Of a DNA stretch of 64,000 nt, positions 1 through 13,379 are shown piece by piece. Location of the stretch: assembly GCA_017562135.1 (NCBI GenBank), contig QEYB01000926.1, positions 1 through 64,000 of the forward strand. The letters run 5' to 3'. The DNA comes from Dipylidium caninum. Lineage: Eukaryota; Platyhelminthes; Cestoda; Cyclophyllidea; Dipylidiidae. The translations under genes and the position numbers were made by a program. Positions within the stretch are counted from its first letter, which is position 1. The number at the start of each line of letters is the position of its first letter. The notes below the pieces were generated by a model. The model was not told the origin of the DNA, searched no databases, and was given only the letters and a program-made list of their open reading frames with translations.

Positions 1-2851
1 GTGAAAATTGAAAAACGCTACTGTTGTGAATGATTGAATTACCAGGTTGAATGGAATCACCTCATTACATAATGAACAATGAGTGTGTGAACAACAAGCA
101 AAACAATGGAAGGGGCGAATGGACTGCCCGCGGCAACGTAAAATCGCACGAAAAGTTGGTGGATTCAAATTTTGAGTGAATTTTACAAGTGCTTAATGAA
201 CTTGGACAATAAGCGGAGCCAGCGGAAAACAATTGTTCATTAACAAAAAGAAAGAATGATTTTAATTATTTAATTAATTACACGGTTAACGAACGGCATT
301 CAATACTGAATGGAGGAATGGAGGCAAAAAAAAGACTAACAAAGGAGTCAATGAATAGAAGAATTTAGTGGGGAATCAATGATGGATTTAGCAAGACCTT
401 AGCGATATGATTGGCTACCATTTGGTTCGGTGCATGGCAGCCATGGCGGTGGACCAATGGAAGAATGTTGCTCGCAGCCCTGACGCGTCGAGTGAATCAA
501 CCAATAGACGAGTGCACGAAGCTATCAGTCAATTGTCTGCCGACTTGTTCACCGCCCCATTGATTGAAGAAATTAAATATCCGCATGCTCTAAGAGATAC
601 TTAAGCAAAAGGCGGACGAGCTAGGTTATACATATCCAATTGCACGAGTTAGGAAATGCATCAGAAGGTGTGGCAGTTGATCTATTTTATAGAGGCACAA
701 TGTCGGCCCTAGACATTAAAAAGACGGCTCGCGGTGAAGACAAAGACTCTCACAATGAGGTGCGACTGTAATTTGACCAACCAACTGTGCGAGAATAAAC
801 AATGAAAATGTACCTGTGGGAGTTAAATAATTAACTGCAGAGTCAACAGTGCAATCGCCGCCTCATCCCCATTTTCGTCCTCGTCCGCCTACGCCCTCGT
901 CCGCCCCACGTCCTCTGCCCTTGTATCTTTTGGCGTTTCTTTTAAAATCCACTTTTCATCTACCACGCCATCGTGGGGCTACTCTCTGCACGACTGCACT
1001 CTACCCTTCGGACGTCATTACGGTGCACGAATGTCGCAACTGAGCTCCACAAGTCGTCCTGCTGATCGTCAAGTACGATGGGATCCAACCGTTCCCTTGC
1101 TAATAGAGTCTTGTCCGAGTCCGATTCCGAGTTGGCAGCTCCGATGCAGCCGTTGTCAAATGACACGGTCTACTTCGACCTACGCTGACCAACGCCACAG
1201 CTCCTCCCCACGGACAAGGTGGGACTCCGGTCGCAGTGCCTCTCCTTTCAAGCACCTATAGCGTTCGTTGCGGCAATGGACCCCTCGGCTGTCAGAAGTG
1301 TGGTGCCCGAGTTGAAATGAAAGTGGGTGCGTTGGACGACGTTACACGGACGGCACTTGTGCAGAGACTTCCTATGAGCACAATGAAGTAGTGAGGGTGT
1401 TGTCAGAGGGACGACGAGATATGGGCGTGCGACTCATAAATCCACCTCCCCTCACTCTGCATCTGTGATCTCCTTTTTCCTCCTCATCCTTCCGCCCTCC
1501 TCCTCCTTCCCCTATTCTTCTTCTTCCGTCCTCTTACTTCTTCGCTTCTTCTCTCTTCTGCGTTATCGCTCATCACTCTTAAAGCAACGAACTAAGTGGC
1601 TCTGGCAATGAGATGTATGTGAACCAACGTGGAGAGCTCTGCATCCACTGCCTGCAGGGCCAGACATGTGGGGGACAGGCCGGCTTCGCACCACATCTCT
1701 CTCCGCCGTGAGATACGCGCTGTTGGTTATCTGTTTAGTTGTGAGATGCGAAGAGCCCCTGTGTCAGTTGCAGCCTAACGTTCGCCGAGAGCCACCGGAC
1801 GGTTAGAGATTTGTCTCAAAATCGCATCACAGTGACGCGACTCACGCTCGAATATTCCTCACTGGTGGCTTTGGAATGTTCAGAGGGCTGCCCCAAAAGC
1901 CGTCAAGTGAGACAAGCTATGGAGAGACAAGCGCTCTCCTTCGACGAAAAGGGTGAAGGTGCGCATTTTTGCGCTTTCCCCAATACACCCCGTGTCGCCG
2001 CCAATTTCATCGCGGTACACGGAGGAAAAGAAGAAGGCAGGAGAATTAATTGTTGAGCAAAAACAAGGTCAACACACCAACCCGGGTCAAAAGTTACACT
2101 AAAAGGGGACAAGTTTGTGGCGTTACTTAAATCCGCCACTGAAGCCTTCCTCCGAACGGTGAGTGCAAAATTTGCATGGTGCATGGCGGTAAAGGTGGCT
2201 GGCAGAGCGGGAGCAAGAGAAGTGGCAATTTAATGCTCTGACAACGGTGAAATTACGTGTAGTTACAGCGGGGGAGGCGCCTTCGTGCCTCCGAGTCTCT
2301 TCTTCCACCACTGGCCGCACTGGGGAACTTAACTCCGTCACACCCACCGAGGGTTGTTGGAGCTCCAGCCGCTGCTGAATATTCATCTAAGTGCTTCGTT
2401 CAGGCTCATATACAGTATCGTTGGCCATGTGTGAAGCAGCGAACTGCTGGCGAAGACAACTTGAAACAAAAGATGGGCCCTCAGCCAGAGGAAAAGGGGC
2501 GGACAGGTAACACAAACGTGTGTATGGCAGGTGGTCGGGCCCCAGAAAGCAGCCACACCCCACTCTTGATTTCCCCCCTTTTCCTTGTCAAATCAAGTTG
2601 GCGCCGGAGGGCGAGGTGCCTAACAAGTTCAGTGCATTTTGGTTCTATCCACATGGGGCGTTGCGTGCCACATTTGGCGGTGAAGCGTGTTCGTAGGTTC
2701 GCGCGGCGAAGCACCGGATTGCAGGCTTACGGCCAGGGTTGAACATCGCCAACCCGCCCTGAACTCGGTGAGTGAGTTCCCTCGCCCAAGTTTACTCCAA
2801 CAGCATCGGCATGCATTGAATAGGTTAAAAAAGGGCGAGGCAGGCACATAC

Positions 2852-5800
2852 TCTTCGTTTTGACTTTGATGCCTTAAAATTTTAAAGCCCTAGGTTGACT
2901 CGCTCCGAGCCCCGATTCCGACCCGCTTTCACGGTTGATGGAAATGTAGGGTGGCAAAGGAGGAGTGGTGCTTGCGAGGGCCAAGACGTACATGAGTGAT
3001 TATAAAAGCAGGGCGACATCGTAGTCTAAAGTACTAAAGTCTTCGACGAGAGTAGAGAGATGAGAGGGGAAAAAGGAGTGCGTTGGGCGGAGGTCGTGGC
3101 AACTGTGTGCTAATAACCAGTGCATCAGATGAGACCGCTAATTAAGCCCCCTAGTGGAAGGACGCATCATCATTTGGGTGTGGGAGGAGAGAAATCGCAC
3201 ACGATGACGAATGGGGCACACCCGACGCTCGGGTGACATGGGCCCGACGCGAAGTCGCAGCCCACTTTCACCATTTTTTCGGAGACGATGACAGCACATT
3301 TGGCGCGTACCAAGGCGTCAATCAACGTCCCCCACCTCCACCCCCACCCCCCCGCTGCCCGTCCCCCTTCCCGCCCCCTGCGCCCTGTCTGCACCACTGC
3401 CGGCATGTTATGTCAGCAGCGAATAAAGTTTACACGGAAAGTGAACATAAGCGGAGATGCTGTGGCGCCTGCCAGGCTTCGAGGGATTCGCTACATCTGT
3501 AACTCGTCAGCACCGCTTCGCTCTCTGCGCTCGTGGGAGAACGATGGCAGTGCAGTGGGAGTGGGCACTTTCGTTCTCCGACCAACACCAGAGTTAATTT
3601 CGGGGCGTTCGACGCAGGCCAACTGTGTGTCACACGAGTCGGTCCCATTTGAACTTGCAGAAGGAGCCCTCCTCTCCGCCATCGCCCTTTGGAAACGAAT
3701 GCTGAGTGGCTGGTTGCATGGCCATGGACCTTATCTCAACCAGAACGAGGCTTCACCTCACCTCCCTCGCCCCTCCTACTCCATCGGTCAGCCGATGAGT
3801 AGAGAGGAGACACGGGAGGGGAGGCTTTACATGGGGCAGGAAGGGTAATAAAGGCACGAAAAGGCAGGTTTTGGACTCGACGGCGCAAACCTCTGACGCG
3901 AGGCACCACCGAGCGCCACATAATCGCTATGCGACATTTACAGTCACTCAGAGGTGAACCACCAGAAGACGAATCGAGTATGAAAAAGTAGAGAGAAGAG
4001 AAAAAGAAGTAGAGATCTGCGAGAGGTTCACCGAGAAACTCGTGGCTTCGTCTCGAGCCCGTGTCCGACCACGAGGAGGTGCGAGAGCTGGATTGGAGCC
4101 TAGAAAGGTACGTGCCCTAAGGTGAGACCAAGGGCCCTCGTCTTCTCCTTCTCTCCTTCTTCTCCCTTTCCCCGCATAAGCCGTCCGTGGACGAAGCCCG
4201 TAAGTCATCAGGTTAGCGCGCAGGCGGACCTCCCTCCGTCCGCAATCTTCCTCACACACCCGAAGATGCGTGTGAAAGCGCAGATCGCGTGTCAAAGGCT
4301 GAAACTGGCCCACGTCGAAGCCGAAAAGTGGGGCGATAGCGTCAAGAGACCGAAAGGTCTCCGTTTCTGGGGTCTACCAACGCGCTCGTGGATGTTAGCA
4401 ATGCATTCTTACGACATTTCACTATTCCCGCCAAACAACAATAGGCAAAAACAAGCACTAGCCGGTTGCGATTATGTTCACCGCATTGACCGCCAGAGGT
4501 GGGACGAGGTAAAGGTGGGGTGGCAGCCCAACAATCGCACCGCCATCTCCTGCGGGTTGTCAGCTCAACTACTTTGTTTACACTGTGCGGACTCGTTAAC
4601 GCTGGTTTACACACTCTCTCGACAGATGTGTCGCTTCTCTGTGGCACCTCATGAGAGGGTAACACCAAACAAGATTGATGGAATCCGCTGCGCTGACGCG
4701 AAATTTCGCGCATTCCTCGCCTCTTCCCGGGTGCTAATTACATTCCAGATGTGCATGGACGAGGTGCTTTTCACTTCTTCCCAACATGCATATCCCGCGC
4801 GAATAAAAGGAAATTGGTACTTTGTGTGGGCAAGCAACGGACAGGAGAGTTGCAAAATTGACGATAACCTTGACGAGTTCGACGTAATATTGGGATGCAG
4901 CCTTGCCTCTGTTGGTTAATTTAGAAGTGCATATAGATGCTTTCTAGTCGCCGTTCAGCGTCCTCCATTTTAGTTGGCTAACGGATTGGTGACCAACTTA
5001 ATTGGCAAGTGGCTTGTGTACATCCAACTTGAGGGTTAAAGTGGACAGCTCCAAATGGCTCTGTGCACTTCCATAAATACTGCACAGAAAGAAAGAAAAT
5101 GCTTTATTCGCCGGGTCCACTGATTTTTCGTTCCACTTTGTTAAGCCTCCAGGCTGACTGGTTGGTTGGTTGGGTTGGATGAATGACTTGACACCTCTTT
5201 GACACTCATCTGGACAGATATTTACGATGAAGTCTCATTTCTGCCGCGGAACCTTTAAAAACTCGGTTTAGGAGAACAGGAAGAGGAGGAGGCAAAAGTT
5301 GGAGGACGAGGGCGCCCAAATGTCACGATTAATGGGAGAGGACGTGAAACCGATTGATTGTGTAATTAGTTTCAATTCGTCATGGTCGTGGGGAATGAAG
5401 CTATAAAGTGGAATCCCTGCCTCCCGGGACGACTGCACCCCAGAGATGCCTTGTTAGCGAGCGAATATTGCCAACAGTAGAATAAGGCGCCGGAGACTGG
5501 GGGTGAATTTCAGTGGTGGTGGGCGATCTGACTCCCCTTCCGCCTCCTCCACGCCCTGACGCCCCGAAGCCCACTCGCCACTTAAAAAGCTTCCGCAATT
5601 ACTTTGCGGCGTCCCCCCTCCTCCTCTCACCCCAGGCTCGACAGCATTACTGACTCTTTCTCTTGTCTACTCGTGGCAAAAGTGGCGCGGCTGCTTTTAG
5701 TTCGCTGCGCGATAATTTAGTACACCCGTCTCCGTGGAGAATGTACACTCCAGCCTCGCGCTGGAACGTCCTCCTCCTCCTCCTCCTCGTCGCCGCCTCA

Positions 5801-8800
5801 AGTGTGGGGGTGGGGGGCCCTCGTTTGGCCAACACAATCTCTTTGCCCGCCCTCTTGACCCTCGAGGCCAGTGGGCCGACACCCGCCACGGTGGAAATGA
5901 ACGTCATTCACTTACGCGATGCCCCACTCGGGGCCCAATTTGTAGACGCAGGCGCGTCTAACAATGCAGAACACGACTGGCGTTGGTGGACTCCCAGGGG
6001 GCAAAGGAGTGGGAGCTGGTGTTGCCGTCCTCGAGTATTTCCACCCTGGTGGGGCGAGACCAGGCTAATGTTGGCCCGCCACTAAGCCCGGCAGGCCGAT
6101 TAGGAAGGAGACGATCCCAAATGCAGCCGATGATGCAGAGGATTGTGCACGGTCGAGAGCGTGGTCGAAGAGGATACTTGATGGCAATGTACCTTTGGGG
6201 CGGGGCGGGGCGGGGCGGGCGAGCAGGCGAGCGCGCGGGGCGAAGAAGGTCAAAAGAGAGAGGGGAGAGTCAGTGGCGTTCAACCCGAAATCTGTCAAGG
6301 TGGCGAAAAAACGGCCTTGTTAAGGTGCAGAGTATGCTTAACTGTTGTTTGTTTCACCGCGCATGGTGGGACGTTGAGAAAGCCTGTCGCAGAGCGGCAG
6401 ACCCCAAGCCGACGTGGGAAATAAACCTGCGGAGCCAGGAAGAGCTAAGCCGACGCAGCATGACGAGGGGCGAGAGGGTTAGCCGGTCGCGGATGAAGGG
6501 TGGGGGGCGAAGGACGGAAACGGAGGTGGCGTGACGTGACGCTAGGTAAAGTTAATGGTCTCGACACCGTCTGCCAGGCGGATGAGCGAGCAGCGGCGTT
6601 GGCGGCGTGTGTCGCTGGACGGAGACGCCGGTAGGCGCGGTGTAAAGTATTCACCTCTGAGGGGTTGGATTCGTCCAAATCTCCAGAGCCAGTGACAGCG
6701 GATCCTGTCAGTAGCTCTCATCACCTCGTATCGAGTGTGGAACAATTCGCATCAAGGCCAAAGGAAGTCGGCTTATGGCGATCATCCGCTCCACGGAGAG
6801 CGGTGGATCGTGCGATGAGGGAACGCGGGCGGTGGGGGGACAAGTGGAGAGATATTTTGTGGGGTATGCCAGATCGTCGGCTGCCACTTTACCGGCCGAA
6901 TTGGCTAAAGGGCTGGACGAAAGCGGGCATCGCTCACACCCCAACTGATATTCCAATACTGACAAGTCATTACAAGCATGTTTGTTTCCAAATTCCTTTT
7001 CTACCACTTTGCCCACTCATGCAGTCGCCTCCCCAGCCCCAGCAACTCCGGCTTGCTCGCCAAAACTTGCAACCCGATTTCAACGGAGCATGAAAAACGG
7101 TTTGGCGGGTGTCTTTTACTGAAAAGAAGGAGTCGAGGGGTTGTAGTTTTGTGCCCAACCTAATCTCACATTATTAACGACACTCTGCTACCTCAGACTC
7201 GCCCTAAATGGCCACTTAGTCGGGCGCATTGTCACAAAATCCGGACAGTTGGTCCCACAGGCCATTTCGTGTTGTTGTGCCCACTCGCCACGCCACGATC
7301 AACCACCACAAAGCCTTACGGGCAGGAGGACTAAGAATTTAAAAACCTTTCCTTATGGGGGCAGTGAGGAGAAAATATTGATTCTTGTCTTCCCCTCCTT
7401 CTGCTCCTCCGTCCACCCGCCCGGACCAGGCCTCATTCCACTTAACACCCAAATAACAGTGTCATCATCCGCCGCCAGGCTGGCTTTCGGAGTTTAGAAG
7501 AGGACACACGAGGACACTCCTCACCCTGTTGGTGAAGGAGAAGGAGCTTTTCAAATGTGATGACTTTGCTCCTCCCTCGCTCCGCCAAACGCCCCAACCC
7601 CTCCTCCCCCCTATTTGAAGTCAACATGCTAAATGCACTTGTTAGGCTTCTGCACCACCAACAATTGTCGAGGTTAATTTTCAAAAATTATGTAGTCTCC
7701 AAGCTATACTTCAACAAAGCTGCTTCCTCTACCACTAGTTAAGTATCTCTGTTATCTCCTCCTCCTTTGGTGTCTTTTCAACAACATTTTTCCCGGCCAA
7801 ACCATACCCAAGTTGGAGCTTGACTCAGAATGACACAAGACAATTAAGTTGAAAAGTAATGAAGGAGAAGGAGGATGAGCATGAGGAGGCGACCATGCCT
7901 ATCCGATGTTGATTTAAAAAGTGAGGGAAGTGAAGGGCACATGGTGCTGAGGGCATCAGTTATAGAAAGGGGAGTTGAAAGGGAGTAGTTAGGGCGTGAC
8001 AAGTGAAGGTTGATGAAGGGGGAGAAGGTGGAGGAGAGAGGATGAGCTTAATTCCACGAATGGGGAGGCAAAGGAGAGGAGATGGAGGTGAGGAAGAATA
8101 TATGAAGCTACAACGTCGCCATTTGGAATAAGCTACCGTGGTAATGAGAGAAAGTTTTGCCTAATGGCTGCGTTTGACATAAATTGGGGAGGCTTTACAC
8201 ATTCTACCCACGAGGGACTCTGAGGAATCTCCCTTTGTTTCGCCTTGACCCCCAATGACTCTCATAAAATATGGCGCGGCAAAATTGAAAATGGGGAAAA
8301 ATACGCCCACAGAAAGTTGGGCATGAGGTGTTGCCAAGTGAGTGAAACGCACAAAAGAATATGCGTCGTGATGCCTTTCGACGGATTTTGCGTAAATAAA
8401 ATTGCTCTCAGAAATCGTCGCATGATCTGAAACGGTACTGGGCCAATTCATTTGGCGAAAGCGTGGAAACTGTTTTGTCAAATCGACGGAAGCCCCGTTC
8501 ATCAAAATCTACGATTTGCAGCGTCCTTCATGTTTGTGGCATTTAGTTCATTACAACGGCCCGACTCCTTTTATTTGAGACAGTTCACAATTTTGCACGG
8601 GAATAAATTCAATTCCCTCACATTCATCAAGACTATTACAACCGTGAGAAAGGGACTATAAAAAAATCGTGCATTTCTACCGTCATGTATAAACAGAATT
8701 ATGCTATTTTAAATTTGAAAAAGTTTAATACGTTCATTTTTTGAGTCAAACTCTATTGGCTCTATTTTGACACAAAAACCCTAATTGCCATTGCAAAAAG

Positions 8801-9284
8801 GCATATCGGCTTCTATCGAAAAGAAAGATTAAGGAATAGTATAGCGAGGCTACCTTGTGTGAAAGTCTGCTTTGATAGTGGCGACAGTTTAGGAAAGATA
8901 GCATTTTTGGACGAGAACTACGTCAGCTTACCTGTCCGCTGTAGGGCCGGGAAGGTCAGCACACTGAGTGATATCCCAAAAGCAGTGAAGAATGCGAGAA
9001 TCTACAAATAGGCCCAGGCGAACGCCCAGTCATAATGATGCATAGTAGACATTTGGGATGATTTTGAACACCGAGAGCATGTACCCGAGGGAGAGGGTTG
9101 ACCAGGAAGTAATTGTACTGTTTTATCTTCGTGGAGAGTACAATCCAGACAACCAGTCCGTTTGCCAACCATGGTGAGTATGGGAGATGATGGAGAAGAC
9201 CATCACGATGACAACGCACGAGGCGAAGGAGAAGGGGCTGGGGTCGTACCGGGTGAAGTTGGCCGGGACGTCGAACGTCGTCAT
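2852..9284 (-). pseudogene. Degraded mirror copy of the GPCR gene, exons 1-3
   Basis: These are counterparts of the first three exons of the GPCR in the right arm: exon 1 copy 8932-9284, exon 2 copy 5916-6192, exon 3 copy 2852-3025, all on the - strand with the same splice sites. Exon 1 opens with the same MTTFDVPANFT start, then has several one-base insertions and deletions that destroy the frame in TM1 and TM2. Exon 2 carries extra bases in short homopolymers but keeps one base, in an AAA run near 5942, that the right arm lacks. Exon 3 differs by substitutions and indels and contains an in-frame TAA. Exons 4-5, if present, would lie left of the window. It may be a true pseudogene or a poorly polished copy of the same locus. 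Confidence 0.75.
6197..6230 (-). repeat. GGGGC tract, mirror of the exon 2 acceptor repeat
   Basis: Four or more GGGGC units in the left arm. The right arm has extra CGCCT units, so the tract has diverged between the arms. Confidence 0.85.
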
Positions 9285-12200
9285 TGTATTGCAAATGGCC
9301 GCCCGACTGATACTTCGGTGAAAATCCCTCCGTCCCGTCCGCCAGTGATTGGCCACTTCGCCAGCCAATGAGTTAAGGCCGCGAAGGATCTACAATCCCC
9401 TTTGCCTACTTCTTACACATCTCCCCTCATCCCACACACTGCGACCTTCACTCATGCTCATCGTGTGGCCCGGTCTTCGTAGCAGGTATCCGAGGCTATT
9501 CACCTTCTCGAGAGCCCACACTCGTCACCTTGGCCAACAAGGCGCGGTCAGCGGGGACTCCTGATCCTGAAAGTAGCAGAAGTGTTAACTCTGCCGTACA
9601 CGTATCAACATGCCACGTTGAACTGTGATGGGGAGGGGACGGGGTATAGAAGTTGGTGTCAACGCCGATGTAGAGGTTTCTCTCTTTTCCCAGAGGGAGT
9701 TAGAGCTACCAGGGCAGGAGGACACACGGGGCTGACTTCGTGGTCATAGAGGCAGGAAAGGTCTTTTAAAGCCTCTCTCACTCCTTCCTCCAACCAAAGA
9801 TACTTATTAGCACGGGAAAAAAGCCCTACACGCTCACTGACTGTGTGTCATTGCCGCGACCGCGTAACGAGTAAAAGTGGCACAACACGCTCCCTCCCCC
9901 GAAATTGGTTGCGTCGCAGGACACGGCCAAGTGAGCATGATTTATTGCGAGGGCGTTACAACGCGGGGTTATGCATACGGGTTGGCGGGAGGCAGGAAGA
10001 TTATACACTCTCCGAGGGTCCAAGTTGTCCGGGGATTTGGCGCTCTAACTGATCGCGAGCCACCCTCCGTCTGAGATTAACGCCGCCGGCTAAACCGGTG
10101 GACGTCGATAAACCCACAACCTCCCGGTTTACAATTTTTGTTTACGGCAACGCCTCCGCAGCCTGAATTTACCAGAGGAGGCGAGGGATTGATCTCGGTC
10201 CTCAGCTACTTCTCGATTCTCCTTTTGGTCCGCACACCTCCCTCGACTCCTCCGCCTCCGCCAAATGATGAGTGGCCAATCGTTGTCCCTCTTTGCTGGG
10301 CCACCACGACTCCCAGCTCTCCGCCGACCTCCCGGGCCTGAGGGACCAGCGTAGCCGCGATCCAAGTGGTTTATTGCCACTCATAAAATGTAAAAATCTT
10401 TTTGAGACTTGTTCAGTAGTTGGCAAAATGCCGAAGACTTCACATTTGCAGAATTGAGGCCTTTTTGTTTTCTACTTACTCGCAAAGCCCGCTTTGTTGT
10501 TTCCAACCACATAATAACTGACTCCCGCGAAACAAGGAAGGCGTGAATCTGCTTCTCCCCCAATAGCCTGAATTACGCGCTTGAAAGTGGTAATTTTGGA
10601 AAAGAGAGGTGGATTATAAAGGCGGTCACCTCGGGGTTGAATTTCGAAGCGAGCTTCACAATGAGGAAAATAGCGGTGGACATGGTCGGGTGGCGGAGGG
10701 AGAGACTTACAAACGGGTCTGTCCGCTTCCGGGCAATAAATCCGCAGCCTCGCGACTACAACAGGCCGGACTGAAGTAGTGGAGCCTCGCAAAGTGTTGC
10801 CGATTGCTCGAAGTATTCATAAGCCAAATTTGCCGCATTGTAACGCAGAACGCCGTTCTAGGTGTTTGTTTCTACTGACGTCTCCATCAAATTGTCGGAC
10901 GGTTTTGTTATTTGTCCATCATTCTGGTTGTCCCCTTTTGGCGTCTCCAGCACTTCCAACCAATCAGATCGGAGAGGTGCGACCGGCAATTCTTGGTACA
11001 ACGGCACAAAAAACACGACACACCAACGCTAAAACCGGTCTTTCTCACCCTGTATGAGGGAGATGCTCTTGTAGTGCCCCGAAGGAGGCAGGAAATGTCG
11101 CTGAATATGGGAATAGACTGCCTCAATCCTTCTGCCAAAATCCCACTATTTTCCAAATTGCCTAAAATGGATTCAACTCGGCTGCGCAGAATAACCAAAA
11201 CGAGAGGCGCTCAAGTAGGCTTAAACTCTCTCACTCTCTCCCTCTCTACCTCTACCACCAACAGTGCGCACTCCTCCGCATTCCTTCTTTCCTCTCTCGG
11301 AGAGGCCATCAGGGCCAATTCCAAGCTGTGCGCCCTTTTACAACCCAGTCGCCCTCTCACAACAGCAATGGGCAGCTCTTTACTTAATTATTCGAAGCAC
11401 TCGGTGGCCGACTCCTCCTCCCGACTAACTCTCTTTCATTCGCACCGACATCGGCGGCCCACACCCGCCTCGCCCCCCGCCCGGCCAACCGTGCGTAGTT
11501 TTTCCCCAGGCGGAGTGGGACGGCGAAGGAGTGCCAAATGCCCACCAACTATATCCGCCAGTGACTGAAGAAGCCTCCAACTGCCGCGCTCAGACGCTAA
11601 GCCTTTCCACTTCGCATCGACGGCGAGCAACTTCACGTCATTTCTCTGACATGCGAGGAATTCTCCCTACTTGTGTGTTCGTTTATGTTAGTGGCAGTGT
11701 AAATATTAATCCAGACATGGTAAGCAAAACAAGTGGAGAAGAGACGAAAAGCAGCCTGGGATGTAAAAAACCTCCTTTGTCGGCAATTTCTCTGTCAACT
11801 TGGCAGCGGGTGAACAATGGGAGGCGTGAAATCGGAAGGGAAGGAGGACTTCTTCTCTTAGTTTCGCCTCGTGCGCTTCCCACTGCGTGAATTCGACATG
11901 TTGGGGGGAATGCAGGGGGGGGGGGGATCACGGTGGCGACGGAGCCCATTCGATGCGTGGAAAGCACGGAGCATGGTGAAACTCAGTGAATTCGCCATCT
12001 CGCCCGTCCCTCCCCGCCCAGCAGTGGACTCGTGTAGCTCTCCACCCGTGAAAGCATCTTCCTCGGCCTCGGACGCGCCGTCAATGGTTTTTGCCTCTTC
12101 GTCCTCGCAGAATCGTCTGCTCCCTCCACGTGGGCACAGCTTGACTCGACGCCCTGTCGGTGCGACGATTTCTGGGGAAATTGTGCTTTTCCCACTCCTC

Positions 12201-13004
12201 CTCCCTTCCTCCACCATCCTAGCAGGCAAAAGGAGATCGGGGGATCGGCAGGGCGATCGTTGTCCTCGTGCTCCTCTCCGGCCGCCAGGTCCCCCACCAC
12301 TAAAGTCCTAATTTGCCATGTCAACAGCCTAATAACCGGCCGGGGTGAACGACAGAGGGTGGAAGCGAGAGAGGAAGGAGGGGGACGAGGGCTGCTGGTC
12401 GAGAGAAGTGAAGCGAGGGAAGTGGCAGGGTGGAAGAGTACTGTCCATCCACCACTGAGTGTCATTTCCACTCCGGTTCGCGTGGTCACCGCGTAGACGA
12501 TTTGTGCTTAAGTCTTGTCGACACTCCACTCGGCGGAGGTGGAGGTTGCGACGCAGATTGCCAAACTTCGTCATCCGGAGCAAATCAGTCATCCGGTTCG
12601 AGAGGGACTCGACTTTGTTCTGATTTGGTGGCGCAGACTTGAATATTCGCACAACACTCCCGAGGCCCGAGTGTGCTTAGATGTGGTTTGCTGAGTTGCA
12701 TGAGGCCTATCTGCCGCCTCCAAGGGTGACAGAAGAGAATCCTATTCCTCTTCCTCCTCCTCCCCCCACCCTCCTCCTCCTCTAACGTAGTCTCAACAGC
12801 ATCGTCGTCCACTGAAGACGGTCGTCCACAACCACCAAGACAGACCCTTCACCGCCACCTCCTCTCCCCACCGCTCGCCCGTCGCCCCAGGCCAAGGCAA
12901 CGCAACCCAACAAAAGTCAATCCAAGGCAGCTCAGACCAGAGCAGGCCAAACACCCCCATTCCCCGGCCATTTGCGAAGAGTCGCAGAGGTTGAAAGCGA
13001 GCAA

Positions 13005-13010
13005 TTTATT
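13005..13010 (-). terminator. Polyadenylation signal of peptide gene copy 1
   Basis: AATAAA on the - strand, about 100 bp after the stop codon and conserved in all three copies. Confidence 0.7.
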
Positions 13011-13074
13011 GGCCGTCGACTTGGGGCCTGCGTGTCGTTAGCACACGCGAGGTGGAGGGGAAGGAAGCACGAGC

Positions 13075-13111
13075 TCACATGAGCTTATTTAACACACTGA
13101 AGATTTGCTTT
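13075..13111 (-). other. Fossil 3' coding end of a copy-3-type peptide gene
   Basis: Starting at the stop codon of copy 1, this 37-nt stretch is identical to the last codons and stop of the gene at 38352-38561 (KQIFSVLNKLM). It is now 3' UTR. The sequence AAAGCAAATCTTC occurs twice, once inside the copy 1 ORF and once here, marking a junction or partial duplication. Confidence 0.85.
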
Positions 13112-13313
13112 ACTCATAACACCGATCGAAGATTTGCTTTACCAACTCTTTTTCCCCATATGTCTTTACGAATTTAAGAAACTTCACACAGGCCATCCTC
13201 GCGACATTTATGAACTCCTCGAAATCTTCGTCTGGTGCACGAGCCACCGCCCCCCAGACCTCCTGAAGCACCATGAGGGCGACGAAGCAGACGAGAAGAC
13301 CGAAGGGCCGCAT
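13110..13313 (-). CDS. Small secreted peptide, copy 1 (left arm)
   Basis: A single-exon 67-aa ORF. Residues 1-24 form a signal peptide (MRPFGLLVCFVALMVLQEVW, cleavage likely after GAVA or nearby), followed by an acidic to basic helical mature region of about 43 aa ending FDRCYE. A TATA box lies about 60 bp upstream and an AATAAA about 100 bp downstream, so the gene looks complete. The mature region shares only about 15 of 43 residues with the copy at 38352, although the signal peptides are identical. Size and helix content recall the small hydrophobic-ligand-binding antigens of tapeworms, but I see no sequence match and the function is unknown. It lies about 4 kb upstream of the mirrored GPCR exon 1, same strand. 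Confidence 0.72.
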   Translation of the reverse strand: MRPFGLLVCFVALMVLQEVWGAVARAPDEDFEEFINVARMACVKFLKFVKTYGEKELVKQIFDRCYE

Positions 13314-13371
13314 TGTCGGGTGAGTGGCGCTGTGAGACTGGCACCTTCCCGACCGCCCGCCCGCCCGCCGC

Positions 13372-13379
13372 CTTTTATA
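13372..13379 (-). promoter_or_regulatory. TATA box of peptide gene copy 1
   Basis: TATAAAAG on the - strand, about 60 bp before the ATG. It is conserved in all three copies within several hundred bp of near-identical upstream sequence. Confidence 0.75.

Noticed and set aside
4122..4919. 265-codon open frame on the + strand
   Set aside because: It is antisense to the mirrored GPCR intron 2, shows no domain, and is broken in the right-arm counterpart.
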